DNA from: Hyphomicrobiales bacterium
GTDB lineage: Bacteria; Pseudomonadota; Alphaproteobacteria; Rhizobiales; Rhizobiaceae
Assembly (NCBI GenBank): GCA_011087745.1
Contig: JAALLB010000100.1
Location: 1-6,612 of the forward strand
Length of the DNA stretch: 6,612 nt
Reading direction: 5' to 3'
Part shown: one piece after another, positions 1-6,611 of the stretch
How positions within the stretch are numbered: the stretch's first letter is position 1
How the letters are laid out: each line of letters starts with the position of its first letter
Made by a program: the position numbers and the translations under genes
The notes under the pieces: model-generated
What the model was told of the DNA's origin: nothing
Seen by the model: only the letters and a program-made list of their open reading frames with translations
Databases searched by the model: none

Positions 1-123
1 GCGCAAGCCACGAGCCAATGCGCCGCAACGAGTCTAATCTATAGGCCGTTGGTATTACTGAAATTTCGGTTTGGCGGCCGTATTGCGCATTACCAAGGCT
101 GGCTGGTGCAAAAGGAAGATTAA
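1..123 (+). CDS. Possible C-terminal end of an unidentified protein (gene enters from the left edge)
   Basis: Reading frame 1 is open from the first base to a TAA at 121-123, giving 40 residues that end in GRIAHYQGWLVQKED. The stop overlaps the stop of the convergent tetR gene by four bases (TTAA, 120-123), a common arrangement for convergent bacterial genes. No family is recognised. An open frame of 40 codons is expected by chance fairly often, and a minus-strand frame is also open here, so support is weak. The alternative is plain intergenic DNA downstream of tetR. Confidence 0.33.
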   Translation, partial: AQATSQCAATSLIYRPLVLLKFRFGGRIAHYQGWLVQKED

Positions 124-656
124 ACTCTGGATGTGAGTTTAAGGAAGCTGGCGTAAAAGTCGCGCGCTTCTGCAGGCTGCATGTCTGGCTTGATCAGTTT
201 GAAACCCGTAAAGGCTGCAATTTCAATATTGGCAAGTGCGAGTGCGTCAGTTTTGTTATACTTACCGGTGCTGTTGTATAGCTCTGCGAGCCATTTAATT
301 CTGGTCTCATCCGCTTGTCGCGCTAATTCCTGCACATGTTCATTGCGCGCTGCCAATTGCCTGATACCTGCTTCCAAATCAAGATCAATTCGGGCCGCAA
401 GTTGGTTTAGAAAATCCATTCTTTCACTGTTAGCATTGGTGATGTGAATAATTTTGGTTGTGTAGGCGTCAACCCATTCGTTTGTTAAATCGATCAGGTA
501 TTCTTCTATTGTGCTGAAATGAAAATAGAAAGAACCCTTTGTTTTTGCTGCTCTTTCACAAAGGCTGGCAATTGTGATTGCGTCGGCTCCATCAATTGCC
601 AGGGCATTCAATCCAAGCAATATCCAGTCATTTTTCTTGAAGCGTCTTGATTTCAT
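120..656 (-). CDS. TetR/AcrR-family transcriptional repressor
   Basis: The 178-residue protein has the usual length (about 180-220) and architecture of TetR regulators. The N-terminal DNA-binding domain includes a helix-turn-helix at about residues 26-47 (ITIASLCERAAKTKGSFYFHF), with the family's typical 'KGSFYFHF' stretch followed by acidic 'STIEEYL'. The remainder is a helical, poorly conserved ligand-binding and dimerisation domain, so the inducer cannot be read from sequence. The ATG at 656 gives the complete HTH domain. The ribosome binding site is weak (TAGGC about 7 bases upstream). A palindrome overlapping a TATAAT box 24-29 bases upstream suggests autorepression. The gene lies downstream of, and on the same strand as, a broken acyl-CoA beta-oxidation gene. 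Many TetR proteins with such neighbours respond to acyl-CoAs or lipophilic compounds, but this is inference. No frameshift was seen. Confidence 0.93.
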   Translation of the reverse strand: MKSRRFKKNDWILLGLNALAIDGADAITIASLCERAAKTKGSFYFHFSTIEEYLIDLTNEWVDAYTTKIIHITNANSERMDFLNQLAARIDLDLEAGIRQLAARNEHVQELARQADETRIKWLAELYNSTGKYNKTDALALANIEIAAFTGFKLIKPDMQPAEARDFYASFLKLTSRV

Positions 657-673
657 GCGCGCCTAGTCCTGTT

Positions 674-691
674 ACATACATTATAGTATGT
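674..691. promoter_or_regulatory. Palindromic operator, site 1 (likely autoregulatory TetR site)
   Basis: ACATAC-ATTATA-GTATGT has perfect 6-base arms around a 6-base centre. It lies 18-35 bases upstream of the tetR start, and its centre is the -10 box of the predicted tetR promoter, so a bound dimer would block RNA polymerase. Palindromes of this size next to a tetR gene are typical TetR operators. Read on the minus strand it matches site 2 (766-783) at 16 of 18 positions. The palindromes are seen directly; binding by this TetR is inferred. Confidence 0.75.
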
Positions 692-707
692 TTTAAGTGG
701 AAATCAA
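680..707 (-). promoter_or_regulatory. Predicted sigma-70 promoter of tetR
   Basis: On the minus strand a consensus -10 TATAAT (680-685) lies 16 bases downstream of a -35-like TTGATT (702-707). The -10 starts 24 bases upstream of the tetR start codon and is embedded in operator site 1, consistent with repression by steric block. The spacing is one base short of the optimum and the -35 matches 4 of 6 consensus bases. Confidence 0.55.
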
Positions 708-765
708 GTTCACTAATGGCAGGAAAGTTTGGTGCAGTATAACATATAATAGGAAGAATGTTTTT

Positions 766-783
766 ACATACTATACAGTATGT
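766..783. promoter_or_regulatory. Palindromic operator, site 2
   Basis: ACATACTATACAGTATGT has perfect 7-base arms (ACATACT/AGTATGT). It is a second copy of the tetR-proximal palindrome, in opposite orientation, 92 bases away centre to centre. It overlaps by one base the stop codon (783-785) of the beta-oxidation gene, so it lies at the 3' end of a gene transcribed towards it, an unusual place for an operator. It could serve cooperative or looped binding with site 1, or be the relic of the promoter of a lost divergent target gene. Confidence 0.7.
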
Positions 784-2728
784 TATTTATTGGAAGCCAT
801 AAACATCGGGCCGCCCCTCCAGCGCGGGAATCCATATCCAAGGATCATGACCATATCAATATCAGAGGCGCTGCGAGCTATGCCTTCGTCCAATATCTTT
901 TGCCCCTCACTGATCATTGCGTCGAGAATTCGGGTTTGGATCTCTTGCATGGTGAACATCTGGGGCGTTATGCCTGCTGCGGCTCGTTCATCCGCAATGA
1001 TTTGTTCAACAATTGGGTCGGGAACACCTTTTCGGGCTCCATTTGGGTATTCGTACCAGCCAGAACCGGTTTTTTGGCCAAATCTGCCCAATTCGCACAG
1101 TTTGTCTGCAATTTTTACGTATCGTTCTTGTGGTGCTAAGCGTTTTCTGTTTGCCCAGCCAATATCAAGGCCTGCCATGTCCTGCATTTCAAAGGGGCCC
1201 ATGGCCATTCCGAAATTGCGAAGTGCCTCATCTATTTCTTGTGGGGCTGCGCCATCTTCCAACATGTAATCACATTGTTTGCGATAATTCGCTAAAATCC
1301 GGTTACCAATGAAACCATCGCAAACACCGGAAAGGACAGGAACCTTTCGAAGCCTTTTGCCAAGCGTAAAACCTGTTGCCAAAACTTCGTTTGAAACAGT
1401 GTCTGTTTTGATTACTTCCAGCAGTTTCATGATGTGTGCTGGTGAGAAGAAATGCAAGCCAATTACCCGCTCAGGATGGGGCGTGCTGGCAGCAATTTCA
1501 TTGATATTCAGATAGGACGTATTGGTTGCAAAAATAACTGTGCTTGAACAAATATCTGAGAGCTTTTTGAACAGTGATTTCTTTGTTTCCATGTCCTCGA
1601 AAATCGCCTCAATTACTAGATGCTGGATTGCAGATTTTGGTAGTCGTCTGTTGTCTCAAATACCGCTTTTATGGTTTTAAATTTTGCCTCGCTAATGAGC
1701 CCTCGCGCAAGGCTTGCTTCCAGTGTTTTTATAACCCGATCATGAGCTGTGCTGGCTTCAATTTCGCTGCGTTCTGCCAGTGTAACTTTGAGGCCAGCCA
1801 GCAACATTGTTGTTGCATGCCTGCACCCATAGTGCCGCCGCCGACCACGCCGCAATGATTTATTTCTCTTGGTTTTACGTCTTTTATCTCATGCATTTTT
1901 GCGGTTTGGCGTTCTGCAAAAAACACGTGCCTAAGTGCTGCAGATTGCAGACTTTCCTTAAGTATTACAAAGCGTTGCCTCTCATTTTTAAATGCATCTA
2001 CTGCGCTTAATTTACTACCATCCAGAACTGACGAGGCGGCTTCAACGGGCGATAATTGCCCTCTGGCTTTTTTCTTGATGCCTTCCAGAATCTTGGAAAC
2101 TTCCTCCTGGCTGGGTGGATTATCAACCGGGCGTTGCGGACGGCGACGGGCAATTCTTCGCTGATTTTACCAGTGGCAAAATTGACTGCGAATTTTTCCA
2201 ATTCAGCTTCTGGCGCTAGCGAATCAATCAGGCCGAATTCCAATGCAGAGTTGGCGTTTATTGGTTTGCCGCTTGTTACATTTCAATCGCTTTTTGGGCG
2301 CCAACTATTCGGGGCAAACGTACCGTTCCTCCAGCGCCTGGAATTAGGCCCAAATTTACTTCGGGCAGGCCAAGTTTTGCAGATGGAACAGCAATGCGAA
2401 AATGGCATCCAATAGTGACTTCACAACCGCCGCCAAGGGCAGTCCCATGTATTGCTGCGATCCATGGCTTTTTCGATGCTTCAATGCGTGAAATTACATC
2501 CGGCAAGTGAGGTTCTATTGGGGGCTTTCCAAACTCGCGAATATCGGCGCCAGCGATGAAAGTTCGACCTTCACAAATCAGGATGATTGCCTTGATCGCT
2601 TGATCAGCATCCAGTTGTTCGCAAGCTTGCTGCAAACCCAAACGTATTGCATGGGAAAGTGCATTTACAGGCGGGTTATTGATGCGGACGGTTGCCAGCG
2701 GTGGATTGAGTTCAATTGATACGGGCAA
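783..2728 (-). pseudogene. Fused enoyl-CoA hydratase / 3-hydroxyacyl-CoA dehydrogenase (FadB/FadJ-like), four frameshifts, 3' truncated
   Basis: Repaired, this reads as a 649-residue bifunctional beta-oxidation enzyme (hydration of 2-enoyl-CoA, then NAD-dependent oxidation of 3-hydroxyacyl-CoA). The crotonase domain is at about 1-200, with oxyanion-hole segments TFIAGADI (57-63) and GGGCE (99-103) and the two catalytic acids E103 and E123, 20 residues apart as in E. coli FadB. The Rossmann motif GGGTMG is at 297-302. HFFSP follows, with H427 and E439 spaced as in the catalytic dyad, then GFIGNR and the dehydrogenase C-terminal domain. One-base losses lie at 2278/2279, 2123/2124, 1815/1816 and 1621/1622, splitting the gene into five pieces. 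The last intact piece is 783-1592. The protein stops at RGGPMFMASNK, whereas relatives usually continue about 45 residues. The likely start is TTG at 2728 (the context CCATTGCCC could be a damaged ATG), 8 bases after moaA. Motifs are otherwise preserved, so the damage is recent or is a sequence error. Confidence 0.88.
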
Positions 2729-2736
2729 TGGAGTGC

Positions 2737-3744
2737 CTATCCGCCGGTTGTGCTCATATGGCGTGATACAGATGGAGCCGCATTGCGTCCGATAACAAAG
2801 TCATGTCCCTTGGGTTTGCGGCTGATTGCTTCATCAATCGCCTGAGAAACAAGTTCATTGCCGTTAGAACCGCGAAGTAGTTCGCGAAGATCTGCTGCAT
2901 CGTCTTTTCCAAGGCACATATAAAGCGTGCCAGTACAGGTTAAACGTACACGGTTGCAGCTTTCGCAAAAATTATGGGTCATTGGCGTAATAAAGCCGAT
3001 CCGTCCATCCGTTTCCTTTACCTTAACGTAGCGGGCAGGGCCGCCGGTTTTGTAAGGAATGTCCAAAAGCGAGTATTTTTCTTCCAGGCGCTCACGAACC
3101 GTGGAAAGCGGAAGATATTGGTCTGTTCTATCTTCGTCGATCTCTCCAAGTGGCATGGTTTCAATTAGTGTGAAGTCAAACCCTTCGCCATGAGCCCATT
3201 TCATCATGGTTTCTATTTCATGTTCGTTGACCGTTTTCAGGGCAACAGCATTGATTTTGATTTGAAGTCCGGCCTTTTTGGCTGCTTCCAGTCCTGTCAT
3301 GACTTGGGGAAGTCGACCCCACCGAGTGATTTCTGCAAACTTGGCTTCATCCAGGGTATCCAGCGATACATTGATACGCTTAACGCCAGCATCCACCAAT
3401 TCATTGGAGTATTTGGCAAGCTGGGAACCATTGGTAGTCAGCGTCAATTCATCCAGACCGCCACCATCAAGCATTTTGCCCAAATTGCGGATCAAATCCA
3501 TAATCCCGCGGCGTACAAGTGGTTCACCACCAGTAAGGCGGAGCTTGCGAACACCCTTCTCAACAAAGACCGCACACAGGCGCTCCAGTTCTTCCAGCGT
3601 TAGAAGTTCTTTCTTGGGCAAGAAGGTCATATCTTCTGCCATGCAATAGACACAGCGGAAATCACAGCGGTCGGTTACAGATACACGAAGGTATTCAACC
3701 ATACGGCCAAACGGGTCGATCATTGAGGGGTTATTATTATACAT
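2737..3744 (-). CDS. moaA: GTP 3',8-cyclase MoaA (molybdenum cofactor biosynthesis)
   Basis: This radical SAM enzyme converts GTP to 3',8-cyclo-7,8-dihydro-GTP, the first step of molybdopterin synthesis, in the cytoplasm. The 335 residues match the family length. The N-terminal cluster motif CxxxCxxC is C27/C31/C34 within TDRCDFRCVYC, and the SAM-binding GGEP is at 72-75. The second, substrate-binding iron-sulfur cluster ligands are C260, C263 and C277 (C-x2-C-x13-C), with the GTP-contacting arginines in NRVR. The protein ends in the conserved Gly-Gly tail needed for activity. The ATG at 3744 is taken as the start; the ATG at residue 8 (MIDPFGR) is an alternative, and neither has a strong ribosome binding site. 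No other moa gene is in the window. The downstream broken beta-oxidation gene starts 8 bases after the moaA stop, suggesting co-transcription without functional relation. The frame is clean throughout. Confidence 0.96.
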   Translation of the reverse strand: MYNNNPSMIDPFGRMVEYLRVSVTDRCDFRCVYCMAEDMTFLPKKELLTLEELERLCAVFVEKGVRKLRLTGGEPLVRRGIMDLIRNLGKMLDGGGLDELTLTTNGSQLAKYSNELVDAGVKRINVSLDTLDEAKFAEITRWGRLPQVMTGLEAAKKAGLQIKINAVALKTVNEHEIETMMKWAHGEGFDFTLIETMPLGEIDEDRTDQYLPLSTVRERLEEKYSLLDIPYKTGGPARYVKVKETDGRIGFITPMTHNFCESCNRVRLTCTGTLYMCLGKDDAADLRELLRGSNGNELVSQAIDEAISRKPKGHDFVIGRNAAPSVSRHMSTTGG

Positions 3745-3783
3745 AAAACGAGCTTAGCAATAAGCATCGGGCAAATACAATCA

Positions 3784-3798
3784 GCAAAATGCATTTGC
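3784..3798. repeat. Short imperfect palindrome in the divergent promoter region
   Basis: GCAAA-ATGCA-TTTGC has 5-base arms and contains the perfect 10-base palindrome AAATGCATTT (3787-3796). It lies 17 bases upstream of the -35 box proposed for the mttB-like gene, a reasonable position for an activator site. There is no second copy in the window and no regulator can be assigned, so it may be a chance occurrence. Confidence 0.3.
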
Positions 3799-3814
3799 GC
3801 CATAAAATTTCGTT

Positions 3815-3842
3815 TTGATAAATTGTGAAAGTGAACTAGATT
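3815..3842 (+). promoter_or_regulatory. Predicted sigma-70 promoter of the mttB-like gene
   Basis: TTGATA (3815-3820, 5 of 6 consensus -35 bases) is followed after 16 bases by TAGATT (3837-3842, 4 of 6 consensus -10 bases), placing transcription start about 30 bases upstream of the ATG. This is the best candidate in the region, judged by eye. Confidence 0.42.
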
Positions 3843-3865
3843 TAGGACACAGGATTTAGTGATTT

Positions 3866-3871
3866 GGGAGG
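3866..3871 (+). promoter_or_regulatory. Strong ribosome binding site that fixes the mttB-like start
   Basis: GGGAGG lies 7 bases before the ATG at 3879. An upstream in-frame TTG at 3864 overlaps this site and has no site of its own, so the ATG at 3879 is the start. Confidence 0.85.
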
Positions 3872-3878
3872 ATATCTA

Positions 3879-5423
3879 ATGTCTGAGGTACCAGCTAGAG
3901 GAAGACGATCAGGCGGCAGAAGAGCGCGCGTGGCACTTCGTTCAGAAAAACTTGCTGAAGAGCTAAGACCTGTACATGCAGGTCTTGTTGGCGGGCAATA
4001 CAAACCGCTTACAGATGCAGCAGTTGAACGTATTCACCAGGCAGCACTGGATGCGCTTGAACAAATCGGCCTTAGTGAAGCACCTGAATCCGGGGTTAAA
4101 ATTCTAACGGATGCCGGAGCAATTCTTGGCGATGATGGGCGAATTCGGTTTCCGCGCGCACTTGTAGAAGACATGCTCGCAGTTGCAGCACGCGATATCA
4201 CATTGCATGCGCGCAATCCAAAGCAGGATCTAAATCTGTCCGGCAGCAAGGTTCACTACGGAACGGCGGGTGCTGCTGTTCATATCGTAGATACAGAAAA
4301 TAACGATTATCGAGAGTCCACGCTTCAGGATTTGTTTGATTCAGCCCGCATCGTGGAAAAATTGGATAATGTGCACTTTTTCCAGCGAACCATGGTAGCG
4401 CGCGATATTGTTGATAATTACGAGATGGACCTTAACACCATCTATGCTGCTTGTGCGGGTACCAAAAAACACGTGGGTACTAGTATTTTTGAACCGGGCT
4501 ATGTGCCGGGCATCATGGAGATGCTACACATGATTTCTGGTGGTGAAGATAAATGGCGGGAACGTCCGTTTGTTTCAAATTCAAACTGTTTCGTCGTGCC
4601 GCCAATGAAGTTTGCAACCGAATCTTGCGAGGTGATGGAAACTTGTGTGCATGGCGGTATGCCAGTTCTTCTCCTGTCTGCCGGGCAGGCGGGTGCGACC
4701 GCTCCAGCACCGCTTGCAACTGCGATTGTACAGGCAGTGGCAGAATGTTTGGCCGGGCTTGTTTATGTCAATGCGATTAAGCTAGGTCATCCGGCAATCT
4801 TTGGTACCTGGCCATTTGTTTCTGATTTGCGCACAGGTGCAATGTCGGGTGGTTCTGGTGAGCAGGCACTACTCTCAGCTGGTTGTGCACAGATGCACCG
4901 TTATTACGACCTTCCAGGGGGCTCTGCTGCAGGCATTGCAGACGCAAAAATGCCTGATATGCAGGCTGGTTGGGAACAGACAATCTCCAATCTATCTGTT
5001 GGGTTAAGCGGTCTTAACATGGTGTATGAGAGCGTTGGCATGCATGCTTCATTGCTTGGTTTCTCTCTAGAATCTCTAATTTTGGGTGATGATCTTTTGG
5101 GCCAGGTACAACGCTGTATCAAAGGCATTGAAGTTACTGAAGACAGCGTTTCGCTGGATGCAATGAAGTCAGTTTGTTTAGGTGGTCCAAGCCATTATCT
5201 TGGTCATGATCAAACACTGGCTATCATGCAGACGGAATATATTTATCCAGAACTTGCGGACAGAACTTCACCAAAAGAATGGGCAGAAATTGGCAAACCT
5301 AATCTTATTGCCAAGGCAATTGAGCGCAAACGTTTAATTCTTGATGCACCGCGTGAGGCACTTATTGATCCAGCCACTGATGCGGAGATACGCAAGAAGT
5401 TCAATATTCATTTGCCTTCCTGA
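3879..5423 (+). CDS. Trimethylamine methyltransferase (MttB) superfamily protein, non-pyrrolysine type
   Basis: The 514-residue protein belongs to the MttB/COG5598 superfamily of corrinoid-dependent methyltransferases, cytoplasmic TIM-barrel enzymes that move a methyl group from a methylated or quaternary amine to a cobalamin protein. Typical features are the Arg/Gly-rich N-terminus (residues 7-21), HYGTAG near 126-131, the segment GQAGATAPAPLA (269-280) and the glycine-rich stretch MSGGSGEQALLSAG (322-335). Methanogen trimethylamine enzymes carry pyrrolysine (in-frame UAG) in the middle-to-C-terminal region; here the frame has only sense codons, as in MtgB-like members such as glycine betaine methyltransferase. 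The substrate cannot be read from sequence: glycine betaine, carnitine, choline or another methylated compound are all possible. It is a single-gene unit between its own promoter and terminator, with no corrinoid protein or reductive activator beside it. The start is set by GGGAGG 7 bases upstream. No frameshift was seen. Confidence 0.93.
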   Translation: MSEVPARGRRSGGRRARVALRSEKLAEELRPVHAGLVGGQYKPLTDAAVERIHQAALDALEQIGLSEAPESGVKILTDAGAILGDDGRIRFPRALVEDMLAVAARDITLHARNPKQDLNLSGSKVHYGTAGAAVHIVDTENNDYRESTLQDLFDSARIVEKLDNVHFFQRTMVARDIVDNYEMDLNTIYAACAGTKKHVGTSIFEPGYVPGIMEMLHMISGGEDKWRERPFVSNSNCFVVPPMKFATESCEVMETCVHGGMPVLLLSAGQAGATAPAPLATAIVQAVAECLAGLVYVNAIKLGHPAIFGTWPFVSDLRTGAMSGGSGEQALLSAGCAQMHRYYDLPGGSAAGIADAKMPDMQAGWEQTISNLSVGLSGLNMVYESVGMHASLLGFSLESLILGDDLLGQVQRCIKGIEVTEDSVSLDAMKSVCLGGPSHYLGHDQTLAIMQTEYIYPELADRTSPKEWAEIGKPNLIAKAIERKRLILDAPREALIDPATDAEIRKKFNIHLPS

Positions 5424-5439
5424 TCTAATTGGTAAGCTG

Positions 5440-5464
5440 CGGCAGGGTTAAGCCTGCCGTTTTT
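5440..5464 (+). terminator. Rho-independent terminator of the mttB-like gene
   Basis: CGGCAGG (5440-5446) pairs perfectly with CCTGCCG (5453-5459) around a 6-base loop, followed by TTTTT (5460-5464). It begins 17 bases after the mttB stop and ends 3 bases before the stop of the convergent phyH-like gene. There is no T-run on the minus strand, so it acts in the plus direction only. Confidence 0.88.
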
Positions 5465-5467
5465 GCA

Positions 5468-6327
5468 TCAACCCTTTTCTTGCTGGGCAAAGAAGGATGT
5501 ATCCTTGAGCACTTCAGGCAGTTCCATTTCATAGGATGAGCAACGAACCCGGCCGGATGGTTCACCCCGTATTAGCTCGTGGGTGAACCTGCTTGGCAAT
5601 GCGTTTGGGCTTAGTTCAATTGCATCTTCAGCATAATAGGTTGTGATGTAGAGCGTTCGTGGTTGATCAGACAGGTTCGGGGCTGAGCCATGTAGAAGAC
5701 TTGAATGCATCAGGCAAACAGAACCAGCTTTGCCTGTACATTTAACAATCTTGTCTTTGTGTTCCTCAAAAACTTCATCTGCCACGGCACCTGTGAACTG
5801 GCCGTTGTGCCAAAGTGAATACAACGGTCCCTTGTGGGAACCTGGAACCACCTCCAAAGGGCCGTTTTCAAAGTCACATCATCAACGAACAAAAGACAGG
5901 TGATCAAATCATCGTTGGTCATTGGCTGGAATGTAAAATCCTGATGGAATTTAACTTTGGTCGCTGCACCAGGCAGTTTTGAATTGACTTTGCCATGGTG
6001 AAATTTGATGGCCGGACCGATCAGTTCCGCACAGATATCGGTTGTGCGGGCATTTTTCATGATGTCTGCATAGACTTCTGAAACCTCTTCAGGAGATTGA
6101 ATGCGCCGTAATGCGGGCTGCTGTGCTGTATGTCCTGGTTGAAGGTCAAACCGGGCTCTTCCATCAAGGGTCTCGCCATAGTCGTCCGTATGGCTGCAAC
6201 TTTCTTCGACCCATTGCGCGAAAACAGTGCGCAAGTCTTGAAGTTACTCAGGGGTAACAGCGTCTTCGACCATAAGAACACCATCCCGCCAAAACTGGTC
6301 TTTTTGATCCTGTGTAAGCTCGCTCAT
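5468..6327 (-). pseudogene. Phytanoyl-CoA dioxygenase (PhyH) family oxygenase, interrupted by one stop and one frameshift
   Basis: Repaired, this gives a 286-residue Fe(II)/2-oxoglutarate-dependent oxygenase of the PhyH family, which hydroxylates small substrates or acyl-CoAs. Iron ligands are H128 and D130 (KFHQDF) and H213 (LLHGSAP); R224 is the probable 2-oxoglutarate anchor; ENGPLEVVPGSH (154-165) is the family signature. The start ATG at 6327 has GGGAGG 5 bases upstream. Codon 28 (6244-6246) is TAA in an otherwise continuous frame; a CAA-to-TAA change would explain it. One base is missing at 5868/5869 (TTGAAAACGGC instead of TTGGAAAACGGC), which splits the signature motif; the remainder is read from 5857 to 5468. 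All catalytic residues survive. The gene is convergent with the mttB-like gene, and the two share the same strong ribosome binding sequence. The substrate is unknown. The damage is either recent decay or sequence error. Confidence 0.87.
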
Positions 6328-6332
6328 TTGAG

Positions 6333-6338
6333 CCTCCC
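6333..6338 (-). promoter_or_regulatory. Strong ribosome binding site of the phyH-like gene
   Basis: On the minus strand GGGAGG lies 5 bases before the ATG at 6327. This supports the N-terminal reading of the gene even though codon 28 is a stop. A TATAAA box (6351-6356, minus) just upstream is a possible -10, without a convincing -35. Confidence 0.8.
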
Positions 6339-6503
6339 GTATCTTATTTGTTTATAACACCAGGAATGAAATTTTGATGGCTTGCCAGCGACATCTTGAA
6401 AATTCAGCTTAAGGTTCAAAAGAGGTTTGGCAGCGGCTGGGTTTTTAGAGCTGATCGTTGATTTAAACTTGCGAACGAGTATCGATAAGGATATCGGTCA
6501 ATA

Positions 6504-6611
6504 ATGATCCGTGATTTCTCCCTACCTGCCTTTTATATGGGCTTGCTAGCTGCTTTTGTTGGTAATGCCAAGTTGAAATCAGGATTTATCTCTGATAAGG
6601 GTGGGCTATGA
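6504..6611 (+). CDS. Small ORF of 35 residues with one hydrophobic segment; unidentified
   Basis: The ATG at 6504 opens a 35-codon frame ending in TGA at 6609-6611. The peptide begins MIRDFSLPAFYMGLLAAFVG, a hydrophobic stretch that could be a first membrane segment, then turns polar (LKSGFISDKGGL). AAGGA lies 12 bases upstream, a long spacing. The stop overlaps the ATG at 6608 (ATGA), typical of translationally coupled genes. The opening resembles the start of a membrane transporter, so this could also be the 5' end of a longer, frameshifted gene. No family is assigned. Confidence 0.33.
   Translation: MIRDFSLPAFYMGLLAAFVGNAKLKSGFISDKGGL

Larger units (their letters stand above)
3745..3878. 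other. Divergent intergenic region between moaA and the mttB-like gene
   Basis: This 134-base AT-rich region must carry the start signals for both moaA (minus) and the mttB-like gene (plus). A plausible plus-strand promoter and a short palindrome are listed separately. No convincing minus-strand promoter for moaA stands out; TTGCTG followed 17 bases later by CTTATT is a poor match. No extended structure resembling a molybdenum-cofactor riboswitch could be recognised by eye. Confidence 0.6.

Noticed and set aside
1..119. Open minus-strand frame running from tetR to the left edge
   Set aside because: It has no usable start codon with a ribosome binding site and no recognisable family; the plus-strand frame with the TTAA overlap is slightly better supported.
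697..1515. Several long plus-strand open frames opposite the fadB-like gene
   Set aside because: They lie antisense to clear dehydrogenase-domain coding sequence, have no family features and arise from the codon bias of the real gene.
1616..2279. Programmed ribosomal frameshifting as an explanation for the fadB-like breaks
   Set aside because: There are four separate sites without slippery heptamers or shared structure, and this enzyme family is not known to use frameshifting.
2974..3649. Plus-strand open frames opposite moaA
   Set aside because: They are shadows of the intact moaA frame, whose cluster cysteines and Gly-Gly tail leave no doubt about the coding strand.
6244..6246. Recoding (pyrrolysine or selenocysteine) as an explanation for the in-frame stop in the phyH-like gene
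   Set aside because: The codon is TAA, not TAG or TGA, and no recoding machinery or structure is visible.
6057..6284. Minus-strand open frame of 75 codons at the start of the phyH-like gene
   Set aside because: It is in a different frame from both the ATG at 6327 and the HxD motif, and its sequence is not PhyH-like.
6431..6446. CAGCGGCTG followed by GGTTTTT as a terminator
   Set aside because: The palindrome has a one-base centre and cannot form a proper stem-loop, and no gene ends just before it.
6483..6496. Hairpin CGATA-AGGA-TATCG holding an AGGA in its loop before the short ORF
   Set aside because: The stem is only 5 pairs and AT-rich, and the distance to the ATG is long; it is too weak to call a regulatory element.
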